DNA of 64,000 nucleotides from Streptomyces sp. HUAS CB01 (GTDB lineage Bacteria > Actinomycetota > Actinomycetes > Streptomycetales > Streptomycetaceae). A program made the translations under genes and the position numbers. The notes below the pieces were generated by a model. It worked only from the letters and a program-made list of their open reading frames with translations. It was not told the origin of the DNA and searched no databases. This document shows, one piece after another, positions 44,851 to 53,555 of the stretch. Location: contig NZ_CP129137.1 of assembly GCF_030406905.1 (NCBI RefSeq), forward strand, positions 3,333,001 through 3,397,000, read 5' to 3'. The first letter of the stretch is position 1, and every line of letters starts with the position of its first letter.

Positions 44851-45992
44851 TGACCGAGGTGCTGCGGGTGCAGCTCGCCGAGAGCCCGATCGCCGTGGCC
44901 GATCCCTACCCTGGTCTGGACCGGCTGCGGGAGGCGGGGCCCCTGGTGCGGGTCGAGACCACGTTCATGGGCGAGGTGTGGCTCGTCACGCGGTACGACC
45001 TCGCCCGCGAGCTGCTCGCCGACATGCGGTTCAGCAGGCGCCGCGCCGATGACAGCGAGGTGGCCGCCGTCGACTCCGACCCGCCCGACCACACCCGGAT
45101 CCGGCGTCTGGTGCGCAAGGCGTTCACCCAGCGCCGGATCGAGGACCTCCGCGCCTGGGTGCAGCAGCTGGTGGACGGCATGCTCGACGGTCTGGAGACG
45201 GACCGCCCGGTCGATCTGCTGGACCGGTTCGCGTATCCGCTGCCCATCGCCGTCATCTGCGAGATGCTCGGCGCCCCGGCCGGGGACCGCGCCGATGTGC
45301 GGGCCCGCACCGAGAAGATCCTTGCCGGTGAGGTGGCGGAGAACCGCGAGGAGGTCTACGAGCGGACCAAGGAGTACATCGTCGACCTCATCGCACTCAA
45401 GCGGCGCGAGCCGGGCGACGACCTGATGAGCGCGCTGATCGCCGCCCGGGACGGCGGGGACCAGTTCACCGAGCCCGAGCTGGTCGAGCTGGGGATCGCC
45501 CTGATCGCCGCCGGGTACGCCACCACGACGAACCTGATCGGCAACGGTGTCCACGCCCTGCTGACCAACCCCGGTCAGCACGCCCTGCTCAAGGAGCGTC
45601 CCGAGCTGATCAACTCGGCGGTGGAGGAGTTCCTGCGCTACGAGAGCTCCTTCAGCGCCGCCGGCCAGATCGCCAAGGAGGACGTGAAGGTCGAGGACCT
45701 GGTCATCCGTGAGGGCGACGTCCTGCTCGTCTCCTTCTGCGGCGCGAACCGGGATCCCGCGAAGTTCCCCGACCCGCACCGCCTCGACATCACCCGTGAC
45801 GCCAGTGGGCATCTGGCGTTCTCCCACGGCATCCACCACTGCCTCGGGGCGCCGCTGGCGCGGATGGAGGCGCAGGTGGCGATCGGCACGCTGGTGCGGC
45901 GCTTCCCCGGCGTCAAGCTCGCCGGCCCGACGCGCTGGCGCGAGAACATCATGCGCGGCCTGCACGAACTCCCCGTGATCCTCGGGGACTGA
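44850..45992 (+). CDS. Cytochrome P450
   Basis: A 380-residue bacterial P450 with haem-ligand Cys331 in FSHGIHHCLGAPLARMEAQ and the ExxR motif at E260-R263. The I-helix reads LIAAGYATTTNL, so the acidic residue usual before the conserved Thr (AGxE/DT) is Ala224. This may change proton delivery and reaction type. It could hydroxylate, couple or rearrange the polyketide. Starts in the ATGA overlap with the SnoaL-like gene. Electron-transfer partners are not encoded nearby. Confidence 0.93.
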   Translation: MTEVLRVQLAESPIAVADPYPGLDRLREAGPLVRVETTFMGEVWLVTRYDLARELLADMRFSRRRADDSEVAAVDSDPPDHTRIRRLVRKAFTQRRIEDLRAWVQQLVDGMLDGLETDRPVDLLDRFAYPLPIAVICEMLGAPAGDRADVRARTEKILAGEVAENREEVYERTKEYIVDLIALKRREPGDDLMSALIAARDGGDQFTEPELVELGIALIAAGYATTTNLIGNGVHALLTNPGQHALLKERPELINSAVEEFLRYESSFSAAGQIAKEDVKVEDLVIREGDVLLVSFCGANRDPAKFPDPHRLDITRDASGHLAFSHGIHHCLGAPLARMEAQVAIGTLVRRFPGVKLAGPTRWRENIMRGLHELPVILGD

Positions 45993-46007
45993 CACACGCC
46001 GTGTGGG

Positions 46008-46040
46008 GTGCGGGCCGGGAGGAGTCCTCCCGGCCCGCAC
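46008..46040. terminator. Bidirectional hairpin, 16-bp perfect stem
   Basis: Arms 46008-46023 / 46025-46040 with a single central base, between the convergent P450 and ABC transporter genes. Confidence 0.85.
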
Positions 46041-46054
46041 ACACGTCGACGCAC

Positions 46055-48067
46055 TCAGCGCTCCCTCGGCTCCAGGTCCGGCTCCAGGTCCAGATAGGCG
46101 GCGGCCTGCAGGGTGAACAGCGCGGCGTAGTCGCCGCCGCTTTCCATGAGCCGCGTGTGCGTGCCCTCCTCCACGAGCCGGCCGTCGCGCAGCAGCAGGA
46201 TGCGGTCCGCGCGGCGCACGGTCGAGAAGCGGTGCGAGATGTACAGGGTGGTGCGCTGCGCCGCCAGTTCGCGCAGCCGGGTGAACAGCTCGTGCTCCGC
46301 CTCGGCGTCGAGCGCGGAGGTGGGCTCGTCGAGCAGCAGCACCGCGCTGTCGCGCATGAAGGCACGGCTGAGCGCGATCTTCTGCCACTCGCCGCCGGAC
46401 AGGCTGACGCCGTCGGCGAACCACCGGCCGAGCGTGCTGTCCAGGCCCTGCGGCAGCCGGTCCACGATCGTCCTCGCCCCGCCCCTGTCCACCGACTCCT
46501 CGATACGGGCGCGGTCCTCGACCGCCTCCAGGCTGCCCAGCCCGACGTTCTCCGCGGCCGTGCCCTGGTACATGACGAAGTCCTGGAACATCGCGCTCAT
46601 CCGGCGCCTGAGGTCCTCGGGCTCGTACTCGGTGACCGGTACGCCGTCGAGGAGGATGCGGCCCTCCGTGGGTTCGTAGAGCCGGCACAGCAGCTTCAGC
46701 AGCGTCGACTTGCCGGCGCCGTTGCGGCCGACGACGGCCACCGTCTCACCGGGACGTATCTCGAAGCTGACGTTGCGCAGTGCGGGGCGCCGCGTCCCGC
46801 GGTAACGGAAGGAGACGTTCTCGAAGACGACGTGGCCCCGCACCTTCTCGGGCACCGGCCTGGGGCGCTCGGGAGCGGTGATGGCGGGCCGGGTCGCCAG
46901 GAACCGGTCGAGGTTCGTGAGGTAGAGGGAGTTCTCGTACAGGCCGGTGATCCCCTGGAAGATCGACTGGAGCGAGGACTGCACGGAGCTGACCGCCATG
47001 GTGTACAGGGCCATGTCGCCGAGCGTCATCCGGCCGTGCATCGCCTCCAGCGCGATGTACAGATACGCCAGGCTGCCGACGAGCATCGACAGCAGCCCCC
47101 AGGTCACACCGACCAGGTTGCGTGCCCGCACCAGGCGCGCCTGCCACTGGTAGTAGACCTCGCCGAGCCTGCGGTAGCGCTCGACGAAGTACCCGCCGAG
47201 CCCGGAGAACTTGACCTCTTTCGCATAGGTGTCGGTCGTCACCAGCGTGCTCAGGTAGTCCATGCGCCGTGCGACGGGCGAGCTCCACAGGGTCATCATG
47301 AACCCGCGCTGGCTGTACTGGGACTCGGCGAGGAACGCCGGCAGCGGGGCCAGTAGGGCCGCCAGCACCAGCACGGGGCTGATCACCAGCATCAGGCCCA
47401 GCATCCCGACGAAGGTGATCAGCGTCCTGATGAGGTCGAACACTCCGGTGACCATGGACACCGGCCGGGTCGCCGTGCCGTCCCTGGCCTGTTGGAGCAG
47501 GTCATAGGAGTCCGACGCCTCGAAGTAGGCCAGGTCGAGGCCGACGGCGTGGCTCATCACCCGATGCCGGATCGTCAGGGCCACCTTCTCCTGAAGCAGT
47601 TGGCGGCAGATCGTGGACAGCGCCGTGCACAGCGCGTTGAGCGCGAAGACCAGCAGCTGGGCCCCGGCCACCACGACCACCTTGGTGGCCGGAGTCACCG
47701 TCGCCGACCAGCCGGTCAGCGGCACCTCCAGCAGGAGCCGGGCCCCGCCGTCACCGGCCCGGGCCCGCACCCCCTCCACCACCGTGTCGGTGAGCAGCTT
47801 GGCGACGTACGCGGCGGCCGCGGGCGTCAGTCCGCCGAGCACGGTGGCGGCCATCAGCCCCAGGGTCAGGCCCCGGCTCGTGCTCCAGGTCAGCCTGAGC
47901 ACCTGGGGAAGCCCACGCACCGTGCCGACCAGGGCGGTACGGAACGCGCGCAGACGTTCCGCCGCCCCGCGCCGGCGTCGCGGCCGGGGAGGCTCACCGA
48001 TCTCCAGCGGGCCGGTCAGGCCGCTGTCGCCCACGGTCACCGGTTCGTCGAACGGTCCGCGCCGCAT
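46055..48067 (-). CDS. ABC transporter, fused permease-ATPase
   Basis: A 670-residue half-transporter. The N-terminal membrane domain has about six spans (GLMAATVLGGLTPAAAAYV, VVVVAGAQLLVFALNALCTAL, LIRTLITFVGMLGLMLVI and others). The C-terminal ATPase has Walker A VVGRNGAGKSTLLKLL, signature LSGGEWQKIALSRA and Walker B AVLLLDEPTSALD. It resembles lipid/peptide and drug exporters. ATG 48067 is preferred to GTG 48097 because GGAGGG lies 8 nt upstream. Last gene of the minimal-PKS operon, 71 bp after the ACP, so export of the polyketide is likely; export of the RiPP is an alternative. Confidence 0.88.
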   Translation of the reverse strand: MRRGPFDEPVTVGDSGLTGPLEIGEPPRPRRRRGAAERLRAFRTALVGTVRGLPQVLRLTWSTSRGLTLGLMAATVLGGLTPAAAAYVAKLLTDTVVEGVRARAGDGGARLLLEVPLTGWSATVTPATKVVVVAGAQLLVFALNALCTALSTICRQLLQEKVALTIRHRVMSHAVGLDLAYFEASDSYDLLQQARDGTATRPVSMVTGVFDLIRTLITFVGMLGLMLVISPVLVLAALLAPLPAFLAESQYSQRGFMMTLWSSPVARRMDYLSTLVTTDTYAKEVKFSGLGGYFVERYRRLGEVYYQWQARLVRARNLVGVTWGLLSMLVGSLAYLYIALEAMHGRMTLGDMALYTMAVSSVQSSLQSIFQGITGLYENSLYLTNLDRFLATRPAITAPERPRPVPEKVRGHVVFENVSFRYRGTRRPALRNVSFEIRPGETVAVVGRNGAGKSTLLKLLCRLYEPTEGRILLDGVPVTEYEPEDLRRRMSAMFQDFVMYQGTAAENVGLGSLEAVEDRARIEESVDRGGARTIVDRLPQGLDSTLGRWFADGVSLSGGEWQKIALSRAFMRDSAVLLLDEPTSALDAEAEHELFTRLRELAAQRTTLYISHRFSTVRRADRILLLRDGRLVEEGTHTRLMESGGDYAALFTLQAAAYLDLEPDLEPRER

Positions 48068-48137
48068 GCCGCGGCCCTCCGGTCTCCCCCGGTTCACGGG
48101 GCCACCCCCACGCGGCGGCACTGCCCCGGACGCCCCC

Positions 48138-48395
48138 TCACGCCGCGTCGAGCACGAGTCCGTTGACGTGCTCCACGAGTTCCCGTGGCGTCGTGACCTG
48201 CTCGAAGGTGTCGTCCGGGAACTTCACTCCGTACTCCCGCTCGATCCGGCTCTGCGTCTCCAGCAGCGCCAGCGAGTCGTATCCGAGATCGGTGAAGAGA
48301 CGGTCGGCGCCGTCCTCCAGCGGCAGGCCGGAGTCGTCCTCCCCGGCGCACTCCCGCATGATGTCCTGCAACTTCGACAGCGTGATCTCTCGCAT
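48138..48395 (-). CDS. Acyl carrier protein of the minimal type II PKS
   Basis: An 85-residue ACP with Ser41 in DLGYDSLALLETQSRIE, the signature of type II PKS ACPs. It carries the growing polyketone. ATG 48395 has GAGGAGAAG upstream; a GTG at 48413 is also in frame. It follows the CLF by 50 bp, giving the classical KS-CLF-ACP order. Confidence 0.94.
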   Translation of the reverse strand: MREITLSKLQDIMRECAGEDDSGLPLEDGADRLFTDLGYDSLALLETQSRIEREYGVKFPDDTFEQVTTPRELVEHVNGLVLDAA

Positions 48396-48444
48396 GGCCA
48401 CTCTTCTCCTCACTGTTGTCGTCGGCTCGATCCGGCCCAGGACC

Positions 48445-49659
48445 TCAGGCCGCCCGGCGCAGGACGAGCGCGGCGTTGAACCCGCCCGCGCCCCGGGCCA
48501 GCACCAGCGCGGCGCCCGGCCGCCACGGCCGGGGTGCTCCGGTCACCAAGTCGATGTCGTACTCCGGCGCGACGGAGCCGATGCCCGCCGTCGGCGGGAT
48601 CACCTCGTCGCGCAGGGCCAGCAGGGCACAGGCGGCATCCACCGGCGCCGCGCCCGAACTCATGCGCCCCGTCAGGGTCTTGGGAACGGTCACAGGCACG
48701 CCACCGGGCCCGAACACCGCGGCGACGGCCTCGGCCTCGATCCGGTCGGCCGCCAGGTCGCCGGCCCCGTCGGCGAACACCACACCGATGTCCGACGGGT
48801 CCGTCCCGGCGTCCTCGAGCGCACCCTCGAGGGCACGCCGAAGAACGGGGGTTCCACCGTGCCGGGGGGCGGCGTCGAACGTCGTGGCGTAGCCGGCGAT
48901 CTCGCCGTAGACCCGGGCCCCCCGGTCCCGGGCGCGGGCCGCGTCCTCGACGACGAGGATGGCGCCGCCCTCGCCGGGCACATACCCGTCCGCCCCGGCG
49001 GTGAAGGGCCGGTAGGCATCGGCCGGGTCCTGCCGGGCGCTCATGTGACCGCCCTTGATGCGGGCCACCCAGCCGTACGGGCTGAGGGAGCTCTCCATGC
49101 CGCCGGACAGGACCAGCGGGGTGCCCTTGCGGATGTTCCGGCGGGCCTGGGCGAGGGCGTCGAGACCGCCCGCCTGGTCACCGACGAATACCCCGGAGGG
49201 GCCGCGCATGCCGTGCCGGATGGAGATCTGGCCGGAGTTGACCGCGTAGAACCATGCGAAGGACATGTAGACGCTGACGTGCTCCGGACCGGAGCTCCAC
49301 AGGGCGGTGAGCTCGCGCTGGCCGTACTCGAAGCCGCCCGAGGCCGCGGAGGTGGCCACGCCCATCTCCGTCGTGTCGTACGTCCCGGGCGTCACCTCGG
49401 CGTCGGCCAGGGCCCATTCGGAGGCGGCGAGGGCGAGCTGGGTCATCCGGTCGGTCTGCGGGATCAGCCGGCCCGGCACATGCTCCTCGGGGACGAAGTC
49501 GTCGATCTCCCCCACCAGTGTGGCGGGGTACCGGCTCGCGTCGAACCGCCGGACCGGCCCGATGCCGGACTCCCCCCGCAGCGTCGCCTCCCAGAACGGC
49601 CCGACCCCCAGGCCGTTCGGTGCCGCGACGCCGATTCCGGTCACCACTGCCGATGTCAC
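48445..49659 (-). CDS. Chain-length factor (KS-beta)
   Basis: A 404-residue ketosynthase-like subunit in which the active-site Cys is Gln162 ([16 protein letters not shown]), diagnostic for KS-beta. It heterodimerises with KS-alpha and sets chain length. Its start overlaps the KS-alpha stop by 4 bp, ensuring equal translation. The gatekeeper residues that set chain length could not be read reliably without an alignment. Confidence 0.95.
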   Translation of the reverse strand: MTSAVVTGIGVAAPNGLGVGPFWEATLRGESGIGPVRRFDASRYPATLVGEIDDFVPEEHVPGRLIPQTDRMTQLALAASEWALADAEVTPGTYDTTEMGVATSAASGGFEYGQRELTALWSSGPEHVSVYMSFAWFYAVNSGQISIRHGMRGPSGVFVGDQAGGLDALAQARRNIRKGTPLVLSGGMESSLSPYGWVARIKGGHMSARQDPADAYRPFTAGADGYVPGEGGAILVVEDAARARDRGARVYGEIAGYATTFDAAPRHGGTPVLRRALEGALEDAGTDPSDIGVVFADGAGDLAADRIEAEAVAAVFGPGGVPVTVPKTLTGRMSSGAAPVDAACALLALRDEVIPPTAGIGSVAPEYDIDLVTGAPRPWRPGAALVLARGAGGFNAALVLRRAA

Positions 49660-50927
49660 GCTTCTCCCTTCTCCGGGTGGGTCAGCACCATGGCGCTCTG
49701 GAAGCCCCCGAATCCGCTGCCCACGCTCAGCACGGCCGACAGGTCCCGGTCGCGCGCGACCAGCGGCACATAGTCGAGGTCGAGCTCCGGGTCGGGTTCG
49801 TTGAGGTTGGCGGTCGGCGGGACGACGCCCTGGTCGATGGCCAGGGCACAGGCGGCGATCTCGATCGATCCGATCGCCCCCAGGGAGTGGCCCACCATCG
49901 ACTTGATGGAGCTGACCGGCGTGCGGTACGCGTGGTCGCCCAGACTGGTCTTGATGGCCGCCGTCTCGTGCCGGTCGTTCTGCTTGGTGGCGGTACCGTG
50001 CGCGTTGACGTAGTCGATGTCCTGCGGGTTCAGCCGGCTCTCGTCGAGCGCCGCCGTGATCGCGGCGGCCAGCTCCGCGCCGTCGGGCCGCAGCCCGGTC
50101 ATGTGGTACGCGTTGCTGCGGGACGCGAAGCCGGTGATCTCGGCGTAGATCCGGGCCCCGCGGGAGCGCGCGTGGTCCAGCTCCTCCAGGACGAGCATCG
50201 CGGCCCCCTCGCCGAGCACGAAGCCGTTGCGGGTGCGGTCGAAGGGCCGCAGCGCGTGCTCGGCGTCGTCGTTGCGCGGCGAGGTCGCCTTGATGGCGTC
50301 GAAACAGGCCACCGTGATGGGCGAGATGGGCGCGTCGGTACCGCCCGCCAGCATCACGTCCGCCCGCCCCTCCCGGATCAGCTCGCAGGCGTGGCCCAGG
50401 GAGTCCAGGCCCGAGGTGCAGCCCGCGGAGACGACGGTGACCGGTCCCTGGGCGTTCGCCTCCCAGGCCACCTCCGCGGCGAGCGAGCTGGGCACGTAGT
50501 AGTCGTAGAGGTGAGGAACCGCGTAGCCGTCGTCGACCAGCCAGTCCTGTCCGGCGTCGCTGAGGACGACGTACTCCTCCTCGAGCCGGACGGTGCAGCC
50601 GACGGCGCTGCCGACGCTGACGCCGACCCGTGCGGGGACGAGGCCGTCCGTTTCGAGGCCGCTGTCCCCGAGGCTCTCGCGGGCGGCGACGAGCGCGAAC
50701 TGCGCGGCCCGGTCCAGCCGCCGGATCTCCCGTGCGGAGAGCCCCTGCCGGACCGGGTCGAAGTCGACCTCGGCTGCGATGCGCGAGCGGAAGGCCGACG
50801 CGTCGAAGGCGGTGATCAGCCTGGTCGCACTCCGCCCGGCGGTGATCATCTCCCAGAACGCCTTGGTGCCCACCGCACCCGGAGCGACCACGCCGACGCC
50901 GGTGATCACGACCCTCCGGCTGCTCAT
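49656..50927 (-). CDS. Type II PKS ketosynthase KS-alpha
   Basis: A 423-residue KS with catalytic Cys170 in [16 protein letters not shown] and His residues in [11 protein letters not shown] and [15 protein letters not shown]. It catalyses each decarboxylative condensation with malonyl-ACP. ATG 50927 has CCAGGAGGCGG upstream; the longer frame to 51557 is not conserved. It heads the leftward KS-CLF-ACP-ABC operon, with a heptamer box about 127 bp upstream. Confidence 0.96.
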   Translation of the reverse strand: MSSRRVVITGVGVVAPGAVGTKAFWEMITAGRSATRLITAFDASAFRSRIAAEVDFDPVRQGLSAREIRRLDRAAQFALVAARESLGDSGLETDGLVPARVGVSVGSAVGCTVRLEEEYVVLSDAGQDWLVDDGYAVPHLYDYYVPSSLAAEVAWEANAQGPVTVVSAGCTSGLDSLGHACELIREGRADVMLAGGTDAPISPITVACFDAIKATSPRNDDAEHALRPFDRTRNGFVLGEGAAMLVLEELDHARSRGARIYAEITGFASRSNAYHMTGLRPDGAELAAAITAALDESRLNPQDIDYVNAHGTATKQNDRHETAAIKTSLGDHAYRTPVSSIKSMVGHSLGAIGSIEIAACALAIDQGVVPPTANLNEPDPELDLDYVPLVARDRDLSAVLSVGSGFGGFQSAMVLTHPEKGEA

Positions 50928-51053
50928 CGCCGCCTCCTGGCGGTTCTCCTGCTGCTCTGCATTCCCATCGGTCTCTGCTCTCCTGATCGTCCAGGGACGG
51001 AACGGGTCGAGCCTGCGCGCCGGCCCTGGAGGGTCACTCGAAGAACGCAGGAG

Positions 51054-51071
51054 CCCTCGACCGGGAATCGA
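51054..51071 (-). promoter_or_regulatory. SARP-type heptamer repeat upstream of minimal PKS
   Basis: On the minus strand TCGATTC (51071-51065) and TCGAGGG (51060-51054) have a 4-bp spacer (11-bp period), 127 bp upstream of KS-alpha. Confidence 0.6.
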
Positions 51072-51176
51072 GCCGCTCCGGGGACGGTGGGGCACCGTCC
51101 GGCACCCGGCACGAGAGCCGCCTGAGCTGCCAGGAGGGAATGAGCGGTGTCCGGCTTCGAGACGGACAGCCTCGGT

Positions 51177-51587
51177 GGACGGACAGGCGCGGGTGGTGCG
51201 CGGAGTCGACCTCGGCGGTCGGCGCCCGGACGCGGTGCGACCAGATCCGGGCGCGCTGCCGGAGTACGAGGTCCTGGCTTTCCGGCACCAACGGCTCGAC
51301 GACGAGGCACCGCTGGCCCTCGCCGGCCGGCCGGGCCCGCTGACGCCGGGCGGGTGCTTCTTCGGTGACCCGGGCGTCAGGGACCAACTGGAGCCGGCGG
51401 TGCGGACGGTCGTGGAGCAGGCCGCCGCGGCGGGCATCGCCTGCGGAGCGCACTGCGTGGACGGGGCGCAGGCCGCGCGCGGCGCCTGTCGGAGTGCTTC
51501 ACCTTCGCGGCCGTCTCCGGCGACGTCACCCGTCTCCGGCAGGTCGCGGCCGGGCATCCGGCCGCCGCGCGAGGGGACGGCGCATGA
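51177..51587 (+). pseudogene. Aldolase-like relic (HpcH/HpaI type)
   Basis: The plus strand reads [53 protein letters not shown] and, after a frame change near 51490, [19 protein letters not shown]. These fit the C-terminal region of an HpcH/HpaI-type aldolase/lyase (phospho-enolpyruvate-utilising fold). The N-terminal part is missing and the frame is broken, so it is non-functional. Its stop overlaps the ATG of the following relic, suggesting a former operon. Confidence 0.5.
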
Positions 51588-52170
51588 GCAACGCGGGAAA
51601 GCGAGCTCCGCCCGGCCGGCGGCCGCGGTCGGGTCCGTCGAGGATCCCGGGGGCGGGACACCGATGGTCCCGGTGCCGCTGCCCGGCCTGCCCGGAGGGG
51701 CGATGCCACCGGGCCCGAGATCCGGGACGCGGTCGGTGCGGACGTCGATGTCCTGGTGCTCGGCGTGGGCACCGAAGGCTCGCTGACGGGCGGGGCGCGT
51801 CTTCGGATGGGACGCACGACGTGCTTGTGGTCGCGGTCGAGCCGGCCAGGTCGGGGGTCGTGTCGGGCGGGGCCGCCGGGCCGCACGGCATTCCCGGCAT
51901 CGGCGCGGGCTGTGTCTCGGAGATCACCGATCTCCCGCTGGTCGACGAGATCGTCGCGGTGACGGACGAGGACTCCGCGGCGACGGCCCGCGAGAGCGCG
52001 GCCACCACGGGCGTCCTGGTCGGCGTCCCCTCGGGTGCGGCCGCCCGCGCCGCACGGCTGGTCGCCGGCGCGCCCGTGGCGGCGGACGGCCGGAGCCGGG
52101 CGTCGTGACGGTGTTCCCCGACTCCGGGGAGCGCTGTCTGCCGAAGGCGGCGCACCGCCCCGAGGACTGA
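51584..52170 (+). pseudogene. Cysteine synthase-like relic, internally deleted
   Basis: Pieces of a PLP-dependent cysteine synthase (CysK/CBS fold) are readable in different frames: GGTPMV near the start, [23 protein letters not shown], then [28 protein letters not shown] and VVTVFPDSGER at the end. The ~120 residues holding the PLP lysine are deleted and at least two frame changes are present. Together with the aldolase relic it fills the gap between the minimal PKS and the histidine kinase. Confidence 0.7.
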
Positions 52171-52189
52171 GCCACCCCCGGGGCGGTGC

Positions 52190-53431
52190 TCACCGGTCGC
52201 CCACGCGCAGCACCCGTACCAGGGCACTGTCCTCGGGGTCGCGCACCGCGGCCTGCCGCACCTTCACGGCGCCGCTGCCCTCGCTCTTGGACAGCAGCGG
52301 TACGTGGACGGCCAGCTGGAAGGTCCCCCGCTCCGGGGAGGTGACGCCGAGGCTTCCCCCGAAGGACTCCACCCGGGCGCGGAGGTTGCCGATGCCGCTG
52401 CCTCCGGCGTCGTCGTCCGCGCTGAGGACGCCGGACTGACCGCCGGCGCCGTCGTTCCACATGACGAGCCAGACCTGGTCGTTCTTGCGCCAGGCTTCGA
52501 TCCGGCAGTGGGTCGCCTTGGTGTGCCGCAGGATGTTGGTGAGACCTTCCCTCAGCACGGTGGCGAGCAACGCGTCCACACGGGACGGAAGTTCGCCGGG
52601 TTCCACGTCGGACTCCACCCGGATGCCGAGCGCGGCGAGCAGCGACTCGGCCGTCTGGAGTTCGGTGGTCAGGGACATCGCCACATAGCCCTGGGCCACC
52701 GCGCGGACATCACCCAGCGCCCGCCGGGAGGCCTGCAGAAGGTCGCGGATCTCCTCCCGGGCGCGCCGGTGCTCCTCCGGAATCAGCCGATAGGCGAGTT
52801 CCCCTTTGAGCGTGATCGTGGAGAGGCTGTAGCCGAGCAGGTCGTGCAGGTCACGAGCGAAGCGCAGTCGTTCCTGCGCAATGGCCAGTTCGGCGAGTTC
52901 GACCCGTGAGGCGTACACCTCGCCGACCAGTCCGGTCAGCCGCGACATGCCGAAGACCACGATGCCGGTGAGTCCGGTGGCGACCGACGTGTAGGCGACG
53001 GCCCCCAGTCCGTGTCCCAGCTCCACGAGGATCAGGTCCGTGGCCAGGATGACCAGGAAGAAGCAGATCCAGGCGGGTAGCGGCCGCAGCCGCAGCAGAG
53101 CCGAACCCGCCAGGAAGCCCGGCATGCCGAGCCATGCCTCCTCGAGAAGGACGAACGGGACATAGGTCAACACCGCCTGGATCGCCAGCATCACCCGAAC
53201 CGGGAAGTACTTGGCCGACACCAGACGGGGGAAGGAGTGTCCGATTTGAAGGGTCAGAAGAAGGCCGAGCAGGACCAGCCCCAGCGCCAGCTGGAGGCGC
53301 GTGGGCTGGGCTCGCACGACGTAGGTGACGGCAACTCCGAAGTAGCACAACAGAGTTGCCCCGGTGATCGACACCGCGATGCGTGGCGCGATGTCGTACG
53401 CCTCGGTCGAAATCAGGCGCGGCACTTTCAT
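52190..53431 (-). CDS. Membrane sensor histidine kinase, NarX/DesK-like
   Basis: A 413-residue sensor kinase. About five or six membrane spans occupy residues ~15-165, followed by a HisKA_3 dimerisation domain with phospho-acceptor His196 in FARDLHDLLGYSLSTITLKGELAYRL. The C-terminal ATPase domain has N-box LREGLTNILRHTKATHC and G-box SGIGNLRARV. Extracytoplasmic loops are short, so it may sense a membrane state. ATG 53431 gives MKVPRLISTE; longer starts to 53482 are possible. No response regulator is adjacent; the NarL-type regulator at 24.9 kb is the only candidate partner here. Confidence 0.9.
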   Translation of the reverse strand: MKVPRLISTEAYDIAPRIAVSITGATLLCYFGVAVTYVVRAQPTRLQLALGLVLLGLLLTLQIGHSFPRLVSAKYFPVRVMLAIQAVLTYVPFVLLEEAWLGMPGFLAGSALLRLRPLPAWICFFLVILATDLILVELGHGLGAVAYTSVATGLTGIVVFGMSRLTGLVGEVYASRVELAELAIAQERLRFARDLHDLLGYSLSTITLKGELAYRLIPEEHRRAREEIRDLLQASRRALGDVRAVAQGYVAMSLTTELQTAESLLAALGIRVESDVEPGELPSRVDALLATVLREGLTNILRHTKATHCRIEAWRKNDQVWLVMWNDGAGGQSGVLSADDDAGGSGIGNLRARVESFGGSLGVTSPERGTFQLAVHVPLLSKSEGSGAVKVRQAAVRDPEDSALVRVLRVGDR

Positions 53432-53555
53432 GGTTCCCACGAAACCCCCGCTTCGTGCGCACATTGTTACCAATGCCATCACACATCTTACGGGTTTGTC
53501 CGGTCACCCAGCGTGCTTCGAACATATTGAGACAGCGCGGCTGAGCAGCCGGCTG

